From: Bacillota bacterium
GTDB taxonomy: Bacteria > Bacillota > UBA4882 > UBA8346
Length of the DNA stretch: 64,000 nucleotides
Reading direction: 5' to 3'
NCBI GenBank assembly: GCA_023392595.1
Contig: JAEVYU010000040.1
Location: forward strand, 28,329 to 92,328
The notes below the pieces were generated by a model. The model did no database searches. It had not been told where the DNA came from and saw only the letters and a list, made by a program, of their open reading frames with translations. Of the stretch, positions 42,227-51,312 are shown in pieces. Position 1 is the stretch's first letter, and every line of letters starts with the position of its first letter. Both the position numbers and the translations under genes were made by a program.

Positions 42227-43309
42227 TCACGATTCTTTTTCGAGACTACGGACCAATTTTATTCCGAAAAGAAATGCCTTCAATAAATTGGGGTCTTCCT
42301 GACGATGTTCCAAATACAATTCCTCTTGACCATAAGCCGCTTTACATGCAAATACCGCAACCGGATTCTTGCCCAGCAGTCTCTTGAAATAAGAAAAACA
42401 CATCCGGGTATTAAAAGCGCCCCAGAAATAATTTTTATAAGTAATGAAAACCGCATATTCCTTAATATCTTGATGACTCTTAATAAATTCAATCATTTTC
42501 TTGGATGGACGGTTACCGGACTCCCGGCTTCCGAAGATAACTAAATCATAGGAACTAAAACTTGTAATATCATCAATTTTACGGATTCCAACCTTCAGGC
42601 AATTTGAAATCTCCTCGGCAACTCTTTCCGTATTTCCTGTTTCGGAATCATAGGCAATAAGTATTTTTTGAGTAATCGATTTGTATTTTTCTCCGCTGAG
42701 CCATTCGGTTTTGGTGTTTTCTTTATGGATTCCAACCAACCTGTTAAACACCGTCAGTTGACCCAAAACGATGAATAATATCATACAAACTTCAAGGGCG
42801 TTCATTCCAAAAAATAAAAATTGCATACCTCGGACTAACATCACATATTGCAGCAATGTCGCTATCATCAGTAGAAATAATTGCGTCATCTTACGCAAAG
42901 GGCCTTGGTTTTGCCAGTCAAACCCGACGGCTTTACCAAGAATTCCGGTATAACTGATTAAAGCCACCGAGGCTATCCCGATTAAGCTAAAAGCGGGACG
43001 ACATAAAGGCGAAATTCCGATGCCAATTAACACGATCATATCCGAATACCGATCCGGAAGTATATTGATGATCCAGCTTTTTATCGAAGGCGTTTTTTTT
43101 TCGAAAACGATATCGTCATCAATTTTATTTAACACAATCCGGACCAAGATTAAAAAAGCAGCCCATATTAGGAACAAATGGTCACGGACAGCAAAATAAT
43201 AGGAGAAGGCAATTCCTAAACTAATAATTATGGCAAGGAAACTTAGCCAATCGGAAGTGATGAACTTCAGTTTATGGGTGGCCGAGTATGCACGGGATGA
43301 TTTTTCCAT
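42227..43309 (-). CDS. Membrane domain (CDP-alcohol phosphotransferase-like) fused to flavodoxin
   Basis: About 360 residues. The first 200 form a membrane region with several helices and a DRYSD motif followed by a helix, as in CDP-alcohol phosphatidyltransferases; the usual DGxxAR part of that active site is not seen (KIDDDIVFEKKT instead), so this domain may be inactive. From about 215 a flavodoxin domain begins (ILIAYDSETGNTERVAEEI, phosphate loop SETGNT) and continues to the end. A membrane-anchored flavodoxin fused in this way is unusual. Its function might be electron transfer at the membrane or modification of lipids. ATG 43309 with GGAGG is chosen over TTG 43321. It precedes no obvious partner. 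Confidence 0.75.
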   Translation of the reverse strand: MEKSSRAYSATHKLKFITSDWLSFLAIIISLGIAFSYYFAVRDHLFLIWAAFLILVRIVLNKIDDDIVFEKKTPSIKSWIINILPDRYSDMIVLIGIGISPLCRPAFSLIGIASVALISYTGILGKAVGFDWQNQGPLRKMTQLFLLMIATLLQYVMLVRGMQFLFFGMNALEVCMILFIVLGQLTVFNRLVGIHKENTKTEWLSGEKYKSITQKILIAYDSETGNTERVAEEISNCLKVGIRKIDDITSFSSYDLVIFGSRESGNRPSKKMIEFIKSHQDIKEYAVFITYKNYFWGAFNTRMCFSYFKRLLGKNPVAVFACKAAYGQEELYLEHRQEDPNLLKAFLFGIKLVRSLEKES

Positions 43310-43366
43310 TGGGTCCTCCAAAAAATACTATTTATTTTCTTTTTTGATATCGGCCTAAACAGCTTT

Positions 43367-45850
43367 TTAGTTTACTGGTATTTCAATTGATTTTCCGTTT
43401 TTTGAAGAATCAATGATTTTTAAATGGCTGGGCTCATGCAAAGAGAGAGTCTGTCCCAAATTATCACAAAGAGAGCTCATTCCATGCTGAATCTCACAAC
43501 GTTTTTCTTGTTCACTGTTTGCGATAACGCGGTATAATCGGAAGTCATTTTCAAATTCTTTTTCTAATACGCACCAAACCGCTCCATACTCATACAGATC
43601 GGGATATTCTTTATGAATGGCATCCAGCCGGTTGATATTTACCCGATTGGGATTAGGAACCAAAACATATTGAATCCCATATTCGACTGGATTTTTTACA
43701 GCTTTTTGAAATTGATAACTACAAGTAGTCGTTAGATTTTGTGGCTTATCCAGATTGATAATTAAAGAACTGGTTAAGAATGAATCCAATAGTAATTTGC
43801 TGTTCCCTAAATGTGAATTAAGATAAGCAGCTAATTTTCTTTGTTTTTCAACAGATTCTTTTTGTTGCGGGTTAAAAAAATTATCATATTCTTGTCGGCC
43901 ATTTTTCCCCCATACCGCATCTCCAACCAGCCAAGCGCTAAAAAACAAAGCCGTGAAACAAGCCACACAAGCCAGCTTTTTGATGATTACCTGCGAAATT
44001 TGTAACTCTTTCAACTCATAGGGCAACCAGGCAGCCATAATCGGAAAAGGATAAGCAAAGAACCGCAACCAGCCAAATGAAATCTGGTCATAGAGTAGAT
44101 ACAATTGTAACAGGTTGGTGGACAAGATGAGGCAACATAAAATTAAAAAGTCAATTTTCAAAACCCGTTTGGATAAAACCCTTAAAAAAAGCACTACCAC
44201 AAATAACGGTAAAAAAGGATAACTTTTATATAAAATGTAGCGTCCGATACCAACGATGCTCCCTTTTATGGCTGTCAAATCCGACATATATACAACATTA
44301 ACGGATTGAGCCGAATTTGAATAACTGGAATGCAAGAAATAAAGCGGGTCTCCTTGAATTATCCAATTCCATAAAATCCAACAAACAACCGAATAAATAA
44401 ATGGTGTCAAAACTACGAAACTGGTCGCTTCGGCATATTTCAACTTGTCCCGCGCAGAAAATCGAAGGCCCGGCTTTTGTGAATATTGAAAATAACAAAT
44501 CAAACCAATCCCGAGGCATAACGCCATTGCAAATGGGACTGCTTCATATCGCGTAAAAAATCCCATGGCAAATGCTACGGCAATATGGACCAAGTTGGCC
44601 GGTGACTTATTATCCAACCATTGGGTAAACTTAATCACAGCCCAGATAATACAAAAGAAAAATATCGCTTCACTCATCCCGTTTAAACCGTAAATTACTA
44701 TAAAGGGATTCAGCATATACAACAACACCATTAAAAGCGATTTCCGCGGCGACCATTTATAATACAGACAGTTTCGGTATAAAAGCACGACAGCCCCGGC
44801 AGTAAAACAGGACGTAACAAACGTACCGGCCAAACCTGATGAAACAATCGGTTTATATAATTTCCATAGCGGCATCAAAGGCAGTTCCAATAGACTTGGC
44901 AAAGGGTTCCAAACAAAACCGACAGACGCTAAATGAGGCGGCTGGATATATAGCACATAAAACGCATTGGCAACACGGCTTAAAGCATCCGCTGAAAAAA
45001 ATCTTTTAATATGACATAAGTAATAACCCAAAGAGGCTTCCAACATAAATATACTGATAAACAAAAACCAGCCAAGTTCTTTTGGATTATGTCTCACTCT
45101 ATATCCGATATTGGTTAAAAAAGCCAAAATCCCGGACCACCCAAATCCACCGGAAGGCCGTCTTTTTTTCATATAGCGGAAAACACGGATTAAATGCTTA
45201 ATATAATTCCATTGTTCCCCATATGACATCTTGGATCTTCCGACTATTCTGCGGGCAAACCGGTAAGGTATTTCTGCGATTGTCTCATATGTTCCCTTAC
45301 ATAAAATCTCAATCAAAATTTTCCACCCTATCGGAGTCAACTCCGCATTTTCGATCACAGACTTCCGGAACATGAAAAATCCGCTTGTAGGATCGCTAAT
45401 TTTCCGCAAAGGCTTTAATAAAAATTTTCCCATCGTTCGGGCGGCCGAAGATATTATTTTTCGGAAAAGATTTAGGCCATCATCGCCGCCACCATCGATA
45501 AAGCGCGTCGCAATTGCAATATCGGCACCCTGATTGATCATTACGAGCATTTTGGCAAGCAATTCGGGTGGATGTTGCAAATCTCCATCTAAAACCGCAA
45601 GGATATCGCCGCGGGCCAATTCAAAACCCTTGACAACAGCGGTACCCAGCCCCTTCTCATTTTCTCTGTGGTTATATATAACACGTTGATCCCGTTGCGA
45701 TAGTATTTCCAAATAACTGAGAGTGTCATCATTGCTGTCATCAACGAAAATCATTTCATAGGGTTCAAGAAGTCCTATTGAATTGATTCTTTCCGCAATA
45801 GCAAACACATTCTCCCTTTCATTATAAGTCGGTATAATTATGCTTAACAT
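43367..45850 (-). CDS. Polyprenyl-phosphate glycosyltransferase fused to a large membrane domain
   Basis: An 827-residue protein. The first 230 residues are a GT-A family 2 domain of the dolichol-phosphate mannosyltransferase type (IIPTYNERENVFAIAE, IFVDDSNDDT, VLDGDLQHPPE). It is followed by about ten membrane helices resembling a GT-C (family 39-like) transferase or dimannosyl-type domain, and a soluble C-terminal tail. One polypeptide could thus both make and use a lipid-linked sugar to modify proteins or envelope polymers. GGAGATT precedes the ATG. It lies 80 bp downstream of the MshEN-glycosyltransferase and probably shares its message. Confidence 0.85.
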   Translation of the reverse strand: MLSIIIPTYNERENVFAIAERINSIGLLEPYEMIFVDDSNDDTLSYLEILSQRDQRVIYNHRENEKGLGTAVVKGFELARGDILAVLDGDLQHPPELLAKMLVMINQGADIAIATRFIDGGGDDGLNLFRKIISSAARTMGKFLLKPLRKISDPTSGFFMFRKSVIENAELTPIGWKILIEILCKGTYETIAEIPYRFARRIVGRSKMSYGEQWNYIKHLIRVFRYMKKRRPSGGFGWSGILAFLTNIGYRVRHNPKELGWFLFISIFMLEASLGYYLCHIKRFFSADALSRVANAFYVLYIQPPHLASVGFVWNPLPSLLELPLMPLWKLYKPIVSSGLAGTFVTSCFTAGAVVLLYRNCLYYKWSPRKSLLMVLLYMLNPFIVIYGLNGMSEAIFFFCIIWAVIKFTQWLDNKSPANLVHIAVAFAMGFFTRYEAVPFAMALCLGIGLICYFQYSQKPGLRFSARDKLKYAEATSFVVLTPFIYSVVCWILWNWIIQGDPLYFLHSSYSNSAQSVNVVYMSDLTAIKGSIVGIGRYILYKSYPFLPLFVVVLFLRVLSKRVLKIDFLILCCLILSTNLLQLYLLYDQISFGWLRFFAYPFPIMAAWLPYELKELQISQVIIKKLACVACFTALFFSAWLVGDAVWGKNGRQEYDNFFNPQQKESVEKQRKLAAYLNSHLGNSKLLLDSFLTSSLIINLDKPQNLTTTCSYQFQKAVKNPVEYGIQYVLVPNPNRVNINRLDAIHKEYPDLYEYGAVWCVLEKEFENDFRLYRVIANSEQEKRCEIQHGMSSLCDNLGQTLSLHEPSHLKIIDSSKNGKSIEIPVN

Positions 45851-45932
45851 TTAAATCTCCAAGTATGATATTATTGTCGACACAAGATGCTTCAAAATTC
45901 AATTCTTAGTTTTCACACTCTATGGCGATTTC

Positions 45933-48071
45933 CTATCCTTGCTCCATCTCCGAATGGGACTTAACAGAATACTGTTGCCCACTCAAACCGTGACGGGTTT
46001 TTTCCCAGTGGAACGGATCGGTAAATAACTGCCATAAAGCTTTATAACCGGCTATACTCATCAATATCCAGTAAATCGGTGAAATAAGGGCATATTTCAC
46101 CACACTATGGGAAAAGAGAGAATTCTTTCTCCCGCCTTTTCCGGCAGTTTCAATTATCCAGTACATCCCGAACATGTTAGAATACACAAAATAAACATTC
46201 CCGATAACCAGTAAAAACAGGGACATATAATAAACGGGGCCCCAAAAAAGTTCGGCGATCCATCCGGCTTTGGTTGCAAACCACCCCAATAATAAAATCC
46301 AAAGCCAGGGATTGATAATCGGTAGCAGGATTGAACCCAAAATAACGGCCTGAATACCCCAAAATCCGCCGATACCGATTTCACGGTATAATTTTACGGG
46401 ATGCCGCATATGAACCAGCCAAGTCTGCATATAACCCTTAATCCAGCGGGAACGTTGCCTCAACCAATTGCCGATTTTACTATTTGCCTCTTCCCAGGTT
46501 CTAGAGTCCAAAACTGCGGTCACATACCCTTCTTTAAAAATCCGCACCCCCAAATCACAGTCTTCGGTTACATTAAAAGGATCCCAGGCGCCTACTTTTT
46601 TAAGTTCATCCACTTTAAAATGGTTTGACGTACCGCCAAGCGGAACCGGAATATTCATTTGCGAGATCCCCGGCAAAAGCAACTCAAACCACATGCTGTA
46701 CTCATGCGTAAACCACTTGGTTAAAAGATTGTCGTTCCAATTATAGTAATTTAATTTCGACTGAACGCAAATATAGTTTTCCGGTAATCTTCTAAATGCC
46801 AGATAAGCTTTTTTCAATTGATCAAGTTCGGGACGATCTTCGGCGTCATAGATTACCGCATATTTGCCCCGGGCTCGAATTAACCCGTAATTACAAGCTT
46901 TGGGCTTGGTTTGCGGTTTACTTTGCGGGACTATCAATACGGTGCAGTAATAAGGCAATGGATAATTTTGTACTGCCTTCAGAGTTTCATGGTCATTTTC
47001 CTCCAGCAAGAGCCTTACATCCAATTTGGTTTTGGGATAATCCAGTTTTTCCAAATGTTCGAGCAAACCTTGAATGACTCCGGCTTCATGATAAAGCGGA
47101 ACCAAAATCGTATAAATCGGCACTTCTTTTTCATCCAACGCCCGTATTTCCCGATCCGATATTGTAATTTGGTTATCTGTGCCGATACCACGCATAATGA
47201 TGTACATCTTATGGGTTGAGACCAATAAATACAATAACTGAACGATTGTATTCACAAGGAATAGGGTCATCCTCCAATCAAAGATGAGACCCGCCAAAAT
47301 GAAAATCACCATTCCAATCAGTACGATTTTCTGCAAGCAAGTAAATGTTTCCCTGGATGAATTGTGGGCCATCTCGTTACTCAACCGGTTAACACTCTCA
47401 TCAATTAGGTCCGCGCCATAGGCGATCTGCCATAATTCATCCATTTCATGCTGATTTGCCAAAACGATTTTGATTTTAAGGTCTAAAAATGTTTCAATCT
47501 CCCTTACTTCTCCCGCGCTGAGCCTGTGAACAGTTGCCAATAGATAATGATTCAGGTTACAGTTTATGACACATACCTGATATTTCTTAGCTATCGCATA
47601 AGGAAGCTTTTTAGCCTCTTGAAAATCAAAAGTATTCCCAATCCGGCCCAGTTGATGTTGGGTGGCAATTCCCCGATATACCTCGTCCGCTTTCGCCATT
47701 CCCAAAGTAATAAGGATATCGCCCAAAAGTCCACCGCTCTTGGCCTGAAATTCCAGCGCCCGTTCCAATTGGTGTTTTGTAATGGCCCCTTCGTCCACTA
47801 ACATTTTTCCCAGAGGAGTTTTTTCCCGCGCCGGAATCACAATTTTTTCAAAATCAGCTTCACTCACAATACCCAGAGAAATAAGGATATCGCCCAGCCT
47901 ACCCCCGTTGGCTTTCTGAAACTCCAATGCCCGCTCCAATTGGGGCGGTTTTATTACCCCGATTGCAATCAAATATTGTCCCAATTTCGGGGGGGTAAAT
48001 ACCTCTCTTGCCTTTGGGGTTTTGGACTTAGTCTGAAAATCGACAGAGGCTTTCTGTAATTTCGACTTCAT
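45933..48071 (-). CDS. MshEN-domain glycosyltransferase family 2, predicted cyclic-di-GMP responsive
   Basis: About 712 residues. Two tandem MshEN motifs (KLGQYLIAIGVIKPPQLERAL and PLGKMLVDEGAITKHQLERAL, each given in part; about 29-81 and 86-138) precede two membrane helices, a family 2 transferase domain (YDAEDRPE, VTEDCDLG, RQRSRWIKGY, the QxxRW-type site) and C-terminal membrane helices. MshEN binds cyclic-di-GMP in MshE; in NfrB-type transferases a similar domain has been linked to this second messenger. The protein probably polymerises or exports an envelope polysaccharide when cyclic-di-GMP rises. ATG 48071 is chosen though AGGAG is 13 bp away; 48128 lacks a ribosome site. Confidence 0.85.
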   Translation of the reverse strand: MKSKLQKASVDFQTKSKTPKAREVFTPPKLGQYLIAIGVIKPPQLERALEFQKANGGRLGDILISLGIVSEADFEKIVIPAREKTPLGKMLVDEGAITKHQLERALEFQAKSGGLLGDILITLGMAKADEVYRGIATQHQLGRIGNTFDFQEAKKLPYAIAKKYQVCVINCNLNHYLLATVHRLSAGEVREIETFLDLKIKIVLANQHEMDELWQIAYGADLIDESVNRLSNEMAHNSSRETFTCLQKIVLIGMVIFILAGLIFDWRMTLFLVNTIVQLLYLLVSTHKMYIIMRGIGTDNQITISDREIRALDEKEVPIYTILVPLYHEAGVIQGLLEHLEKLDYPKTKLDVRLLLEENDHETLKAVQNYPLPYYCTVLIVPQSKPQTKPKACNYGLIRARGKYAVIYDAEDRPELDQLKKAYLAFRRLPENYICVQSKLNYYNWNDNLLTKWFTHEYSMWFELLLPGISQMNIPVPLGGTSNHFKVDELKKVGAWDPFNVTEDCDLGVRIFKEGYVTAVLDSRTWEEANSKIGNWLRQRSRWIKGYMQTWLVHMRHPVKLYREIGIGGFWGIQAVILGSILLPIINPWLWILLLGWFATKAGWIAELFWGPVYYMSLFLLVIGNVYFVYSNMFGMYWIIETAGKGGRKNSLFSHSVVKYALISPIYWILMSIAGYKALWQLFTDPFHWEKTRHGLSGQQYSVKSHSEMEQG

Positions 48072-48394
48072 GTTTTGTGTTCGTCTCCTGCTTTCTTTTA
48101 AAAAAATTCCCTGAAAACCGGCCTGCATTAAGCTATCTTAAATCTAAAAAATGGAGATCCCATTGGGATTGATATCGATTGAAGGGCTCTCCATGTTTCT
48201 AAGCACCGAAAAACAAATTATGCTGCGTGTTTAGTAACATTAACACAAAAATGTCGCGATTTAAATTATCCAACCAGATAAAATCGACTTCCGTTTATGG
48301 GACTTTGTTTATCCCAAAAGATAAGGCCATTGAATTCAGGGGCGGTTTTCCGATATTCGACAATAAATCATTGGCTATTTTTTATTGGATATAA
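48072..48394. other. Intergenic region, no gene seen
   Basis: About 320 bp upstream of the MshEN transferase, with a short palindrome ATCCCATTGGGAT near 48152. No gene or RNA is supported. The next stretch (48432-48570) holds an unassigned open frame of about 40 codons, considered and rejected. Confidence 0.4.
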
Positions 48395-48431
48395 CAAAAG
48401 ATTGTTACGCATTGGCCGTAACAATCTTTTG
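48395..48431. terminator. Strong bidirectional terminator between mapA and the glycosyltransferase
   Basis: CAAAAGATTGTTACG and CGTAACAATCTTTTG form a perfect 15-bp stem with a 7-nt loop. On the reverse strand it ends the mapA transcript about 140 bp past the stop. Confidence 0.9.
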
Positions 48432-48570
48432 TTTAGGTGACGTATTAAATTATTTGACAATTGCAATAACAGTTCTTGTAATGTTTTCATGATCCTTAAT
48501 CGGTTTATTGAATAGATTGTATTTCTTTATCCAGCGTGCCCGTGGGCACCAATTCCCTTTTGGGGCAACC

Positions 48571-50949
48571 CTAACACCTCTTCACTAGCGCCTCCTCATG
48601 CTGGGATTTTTGTTCCACAACGATGTTACTGCCCGATTCTGAGAGATAATCCTGCTCATAGACTGTTATTGGCATAGCATCCCCGGATAACTGGTTAATT
48701 TCCACTTTATCCTTGGATACATAAATTCTCAATTTCCGGGAGCGAAAAGTTAACTTAAACGAATATCCCTGCCATTGTTCCGGAACATAGGGCTCCAAAT
48801 GAAGGCGGTCATTTCGGATGGTGGCTCCGGCAAACCCTTGGACAATCGATGACCAACTACCGGCCATACTGGTCAAGTGGATACCATCATCCGTATCATC
48901 GTTATAATTATCCAAATCCAAACGGGCGGTCCGTAAATACAATTCATAAGCCTTATCACAATAAGCCTTATCGGAATAAGCCTTATCGCGGTAAGCCTTA
49001 TCTTGATACCCAATCCAGCTGGCAACGATGGAATATATACTGGCCGATAGGGAAGACTCATGCAAAGTCCGGGGTTCGTAAAAATCGAAGTTCCTTTTTT
49101 TACATTCCCAGTCAAAGCGTTCCGGTAAAAAATAAATTCCCTGAATAACATCGGCTTGTTTAATAAAACAGGAACGTAAAATCCGATCCCACGACCAGTG
49201 CTTATTCAACGGCAATTCCTGGGGGGGCAGATCTTTCACCAGCAACTGCTCTTTATCCATATATAAATCATTTTGCTCGAAGATGCCAAGTTCTGCCACA
49301 TAAGGGCGGTACATCCTGTCGATGATCTCCTGCCATTTCTGCTGTTCGCTCTGGGATAAAGCCAGTTCCTGAAAGACCTGCTCAAAGCGGCTGTGATCGG
49401 CTTGTTTCAATCCATCCAGCGATTCCAATGTATACTCCAACGTCCAGGACGCCATGGTGTTGGTGTACCAGTTATTGTTGACGTTATTCTCATATTCATT
49501 AGGCCCGGTAACACCCAAAATCATATACCGGTCTTTTCGGGGCTGATAAGTGACCCGATCAGCCCAGAAGCGGCTGATTTCAACCAAAACCTCGATACCG
49601 TACTGATACAGATAACTATAATCCCCGGTATAATGGGTATAATTATAAATTGCATAAGCTATTGCCGCATTCCGGTGAATTTCTTCAAAAGTAATTTCCC
49701 ACTCATTATGGCATTCCCGGCCATCCATCGTCACCATTGGATAAAGGGCGCCCTTTAAGCCAAGTTTGGCTGCATTCTCTTTGGCTTTATCCAAGTGTAA
49801 ATAGCGATAATATAAAAGATTCCTGGCAACTTCGGCATTGGTATACATATAAAACGGAAAACAAAAAGCCTCCGTATCCCAATAGGTGCTTCCACCGTAT
49901 TTCTCACCGGTAAAACCTTTCGGGCCAATATTCAATCTCGGATCTTTCCCGGTGTAGGTCTGGTTAAGTTGAAAAATGTTATAGCGGATGCCTTGTTGAG
50001 CTTTGGGATCCCCTTCGATGACGACATCGCTCTCCTGCCACTTTTGCTCCATCATCCGGTAATGCTCGTGGAAAAGTTCATAATATCCTTTAAATAAAGC
50101 CCGGTTCAGTTTCTCGCGCGTGGTATCCACTAGCTTGGTTTCAACATAATCTCTGGAAGTGCAGACTGCCACATACTTTTGAATTTCAATTTCATGCCCG
50201 TATTGGGCATTTAAATCATAACGGGAACCTACCTTTCTTTCTGAAGAAAACAATTCTTTCCCGGGAGAAATCTCTGAGCCGTCGACCAGTATTTTGTTTG
50301 CGGTTGCGGTTGCCACCAAAAAGTTGCTCTTCTTGGTTTTCATCACCAAAAGCGCCTGGTCAAAATCGACTGTCCGGGTAATTTCTTCCCAAAAATTCTC
50401 CCCGTAATTGGCATCCTCATTCACAACATTCCCATCCAAATAAGGAATCAAGGAAACGCTTCCGTTATAGTTTAAAGGGCGGATCTGAACCCTGACACAA
50501 GCGAGTTCATTTTCCGCCATACTTAAAAACCGCGTAAAGACAAAGGAGGTCTCTTTACCATCATCCTCTATCCAAGTAAAAGAACGGGTTAACTTGCCTT
50601 CTCTCATATCCAGTTCGCGCTGAAAGTCTTTGATCCGGGCTTGCGCCAAATCCAGCCTTTTCCCGTCAATTTCAATATCAACACCAATCCAATTGGTCGA
50701 GTTAAGAACTTTGGCAAAAAACTCCGGATAACCGATTTTCCACCAACCGACCCGGGTTTTATCCGGATAATAGACACCAGCCACATAAGTTCCCTTTAGA
50801 CTGTCTCCGGTATAACCTTCTTCGAAAAAACCCCGCAGTCCCATATGCTCATTTCCCAGACTAAAAATACTTTCCGAGAACCGGTTGGTCCTGGGATCAA
50901 ATCCTTCTTCGATGATTTTCCATTCATCGACTTTGAATTTATCAATCAT
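48571..50949 (-). CDS. Maltose phosphorylase-type GH65 glycosidase
   Basis: About 792 residues of family GH65: N-terminal beta domain, a helical (alpha/alpha)6 barrel with GGSTYWDTEAFCFPF, CHNEWEITFEEIHRNA and LGVTGPNEYENNVNNNWYTN (catalytic Glu near 485, aligning with Glu487 reported for Lactobacillus brevis maltose phosphorylase). The pattern best fits maltose phosphorylase, giving glucose and beta-glucose 1-phosphate; kojibiose or trehalose phosphorylase are possible. ATG 50949 with GGAGG is preferred. An unusual in-frame DKAY repeat lies near residue 660. Divergent from the LacI gene and controlled by the operator and promoter at 51087-51128. No beta-phosphoglucomutase gene is nearby. Confidence 0.92.
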   Translation of the reverse strand: MIDKFKVDEWKIIEEGFDPRTNRFSESIFSLGNEHMGLRGFFEEGYTGDSLKGTYVAGVYYPDKTRVGWWKIGYPEFFAKVLNSTNWIGVDIEIDGKRLDLAQARIKDFQRELDMREGKLTRSFTWIEDDGKETSFVFTRFLSMAENELACVRVQIRPLNYNGSVSLIPYLDGNVVNEDANYGENFWEEITRTVDFDQALLVMKTKKSNFLVATATANKILVDGSEISPGKELFSSERKVGSRYDLNAQYGHEIEIQKYVAVCTSRDYVETKLVDTTREKLNRALFKGYYELFHEHYRMMEQKWQESDVVIEGDPKAQQGIRYNIFQLNQTYTGKDPRLNIGPKGFTGEKYGGSTYWDTEAFCFPFYMYTNAEVARNLLYYRYLHLDKAKENAAKLGLKGALYPMVTMDGRECHNEWEITFEEIHRNAAIAYAIYNYTHYTGDYSYLYQYGIEVLVEISRFWADRVTYQPRKDRYMILGVTGPNEYENNVNNNWYTNTMASWTLEYTLESLDGLKQADHSRFEQVFQELALSQSEQQKWQEIIDRMYRPYVAELGIFEQNDLYMDKEQLLVKDLPPQELPLNKHWSWDRILRSCFIKQADVIQGIYFLPERFDWECKKRNFDFYEPRTLHESSLSASIYSIVASWIGYQDKAYRDKAYSDKAYCDKAYELYLRTARLDLDNYNDDTDDGIHLTSMAGSWSSIVQGFAGATIRNDRLHLEPYVPEQWQGYSFKLTFRSRKLRIYVSKDKVEINQLSGDAMPITVYEQDYLSESGSNIVVEQKSQHEEALVKRC
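48948..49007. repeat. 15-bp minisatellite inside the GH65 gene
   Basis: Four tandem 15-bp units (AAGCCTTATC plus five variable bases on the plus strand) encode repeated x-DKAY pentapeptides (GYQDKAYRDKAYSDKAY, then CDKAY). Related enzymes carry a single such turn, so the array is an in-frame expansion. Confidence 0.9.
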
Positions 50950-51086
50950 GAATGCCTCCATCAAAAAGTAATCCGTTTCATAAAACTCCGTTCAAGGGAA
51001 TAAGACCCCTTACGACATCATAAATGACAGCAGCTGGACAGATCTTAGAAGCATAAATGTTTTATCCAAATTTATTGAATAATATT

Positions 51087-51116
51087 ATTATATAAGGGTA
51101 TTTTCTTAAATGTCAA
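51087..51116 (-). promoter_or_regulatory. Promoter of the GH65 gene
   Basis: TTGACA (51116-51111), an 18-nt spacer and TATAAT (51092-51087) on the reverse strand. The operator at 51117-51128 directly abuts the -35. Confidence 0.8.
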
Positions 51117-51128
51117 GCAAACGTTTGC
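51117..51128. promoter_or_regulatory. LacI-family operator GCAAACGTTTGC
   Basis: A perfect 12-bp palindrome with central CG, typical of MalR/CcpA-like LacI proteins. It touches the -35 of the GH65 promoter, so binding would block polymerase. A related site is at 52411-52428. Confidence 0.75.
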
Positions 51129-51312
51129 GCATATTTCGAAATTCTATTGCTAGTCAATAATTTTATGGTCCATTCCATAATCTTTATCCTTGGCAGGAAT
51201 TAGGTAAGGGATCCAGAATATACTTAAGTTAGAACAAAGATTCTCACTCTCACCCACTTACCGATGGATTTTTTACAATAAATGCGCAATCGTTTTTTCG
51301 AGAGGTTTATTC

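Noticed and set aside
48432..48570. Leftward frame of about 40 codons encoding WIKKYNLFNKPIKDHENITR and VIAIVK
   Set aside because: Possibly a gene fragment, but no start, ribosome site or recognisable family; too weak to list.
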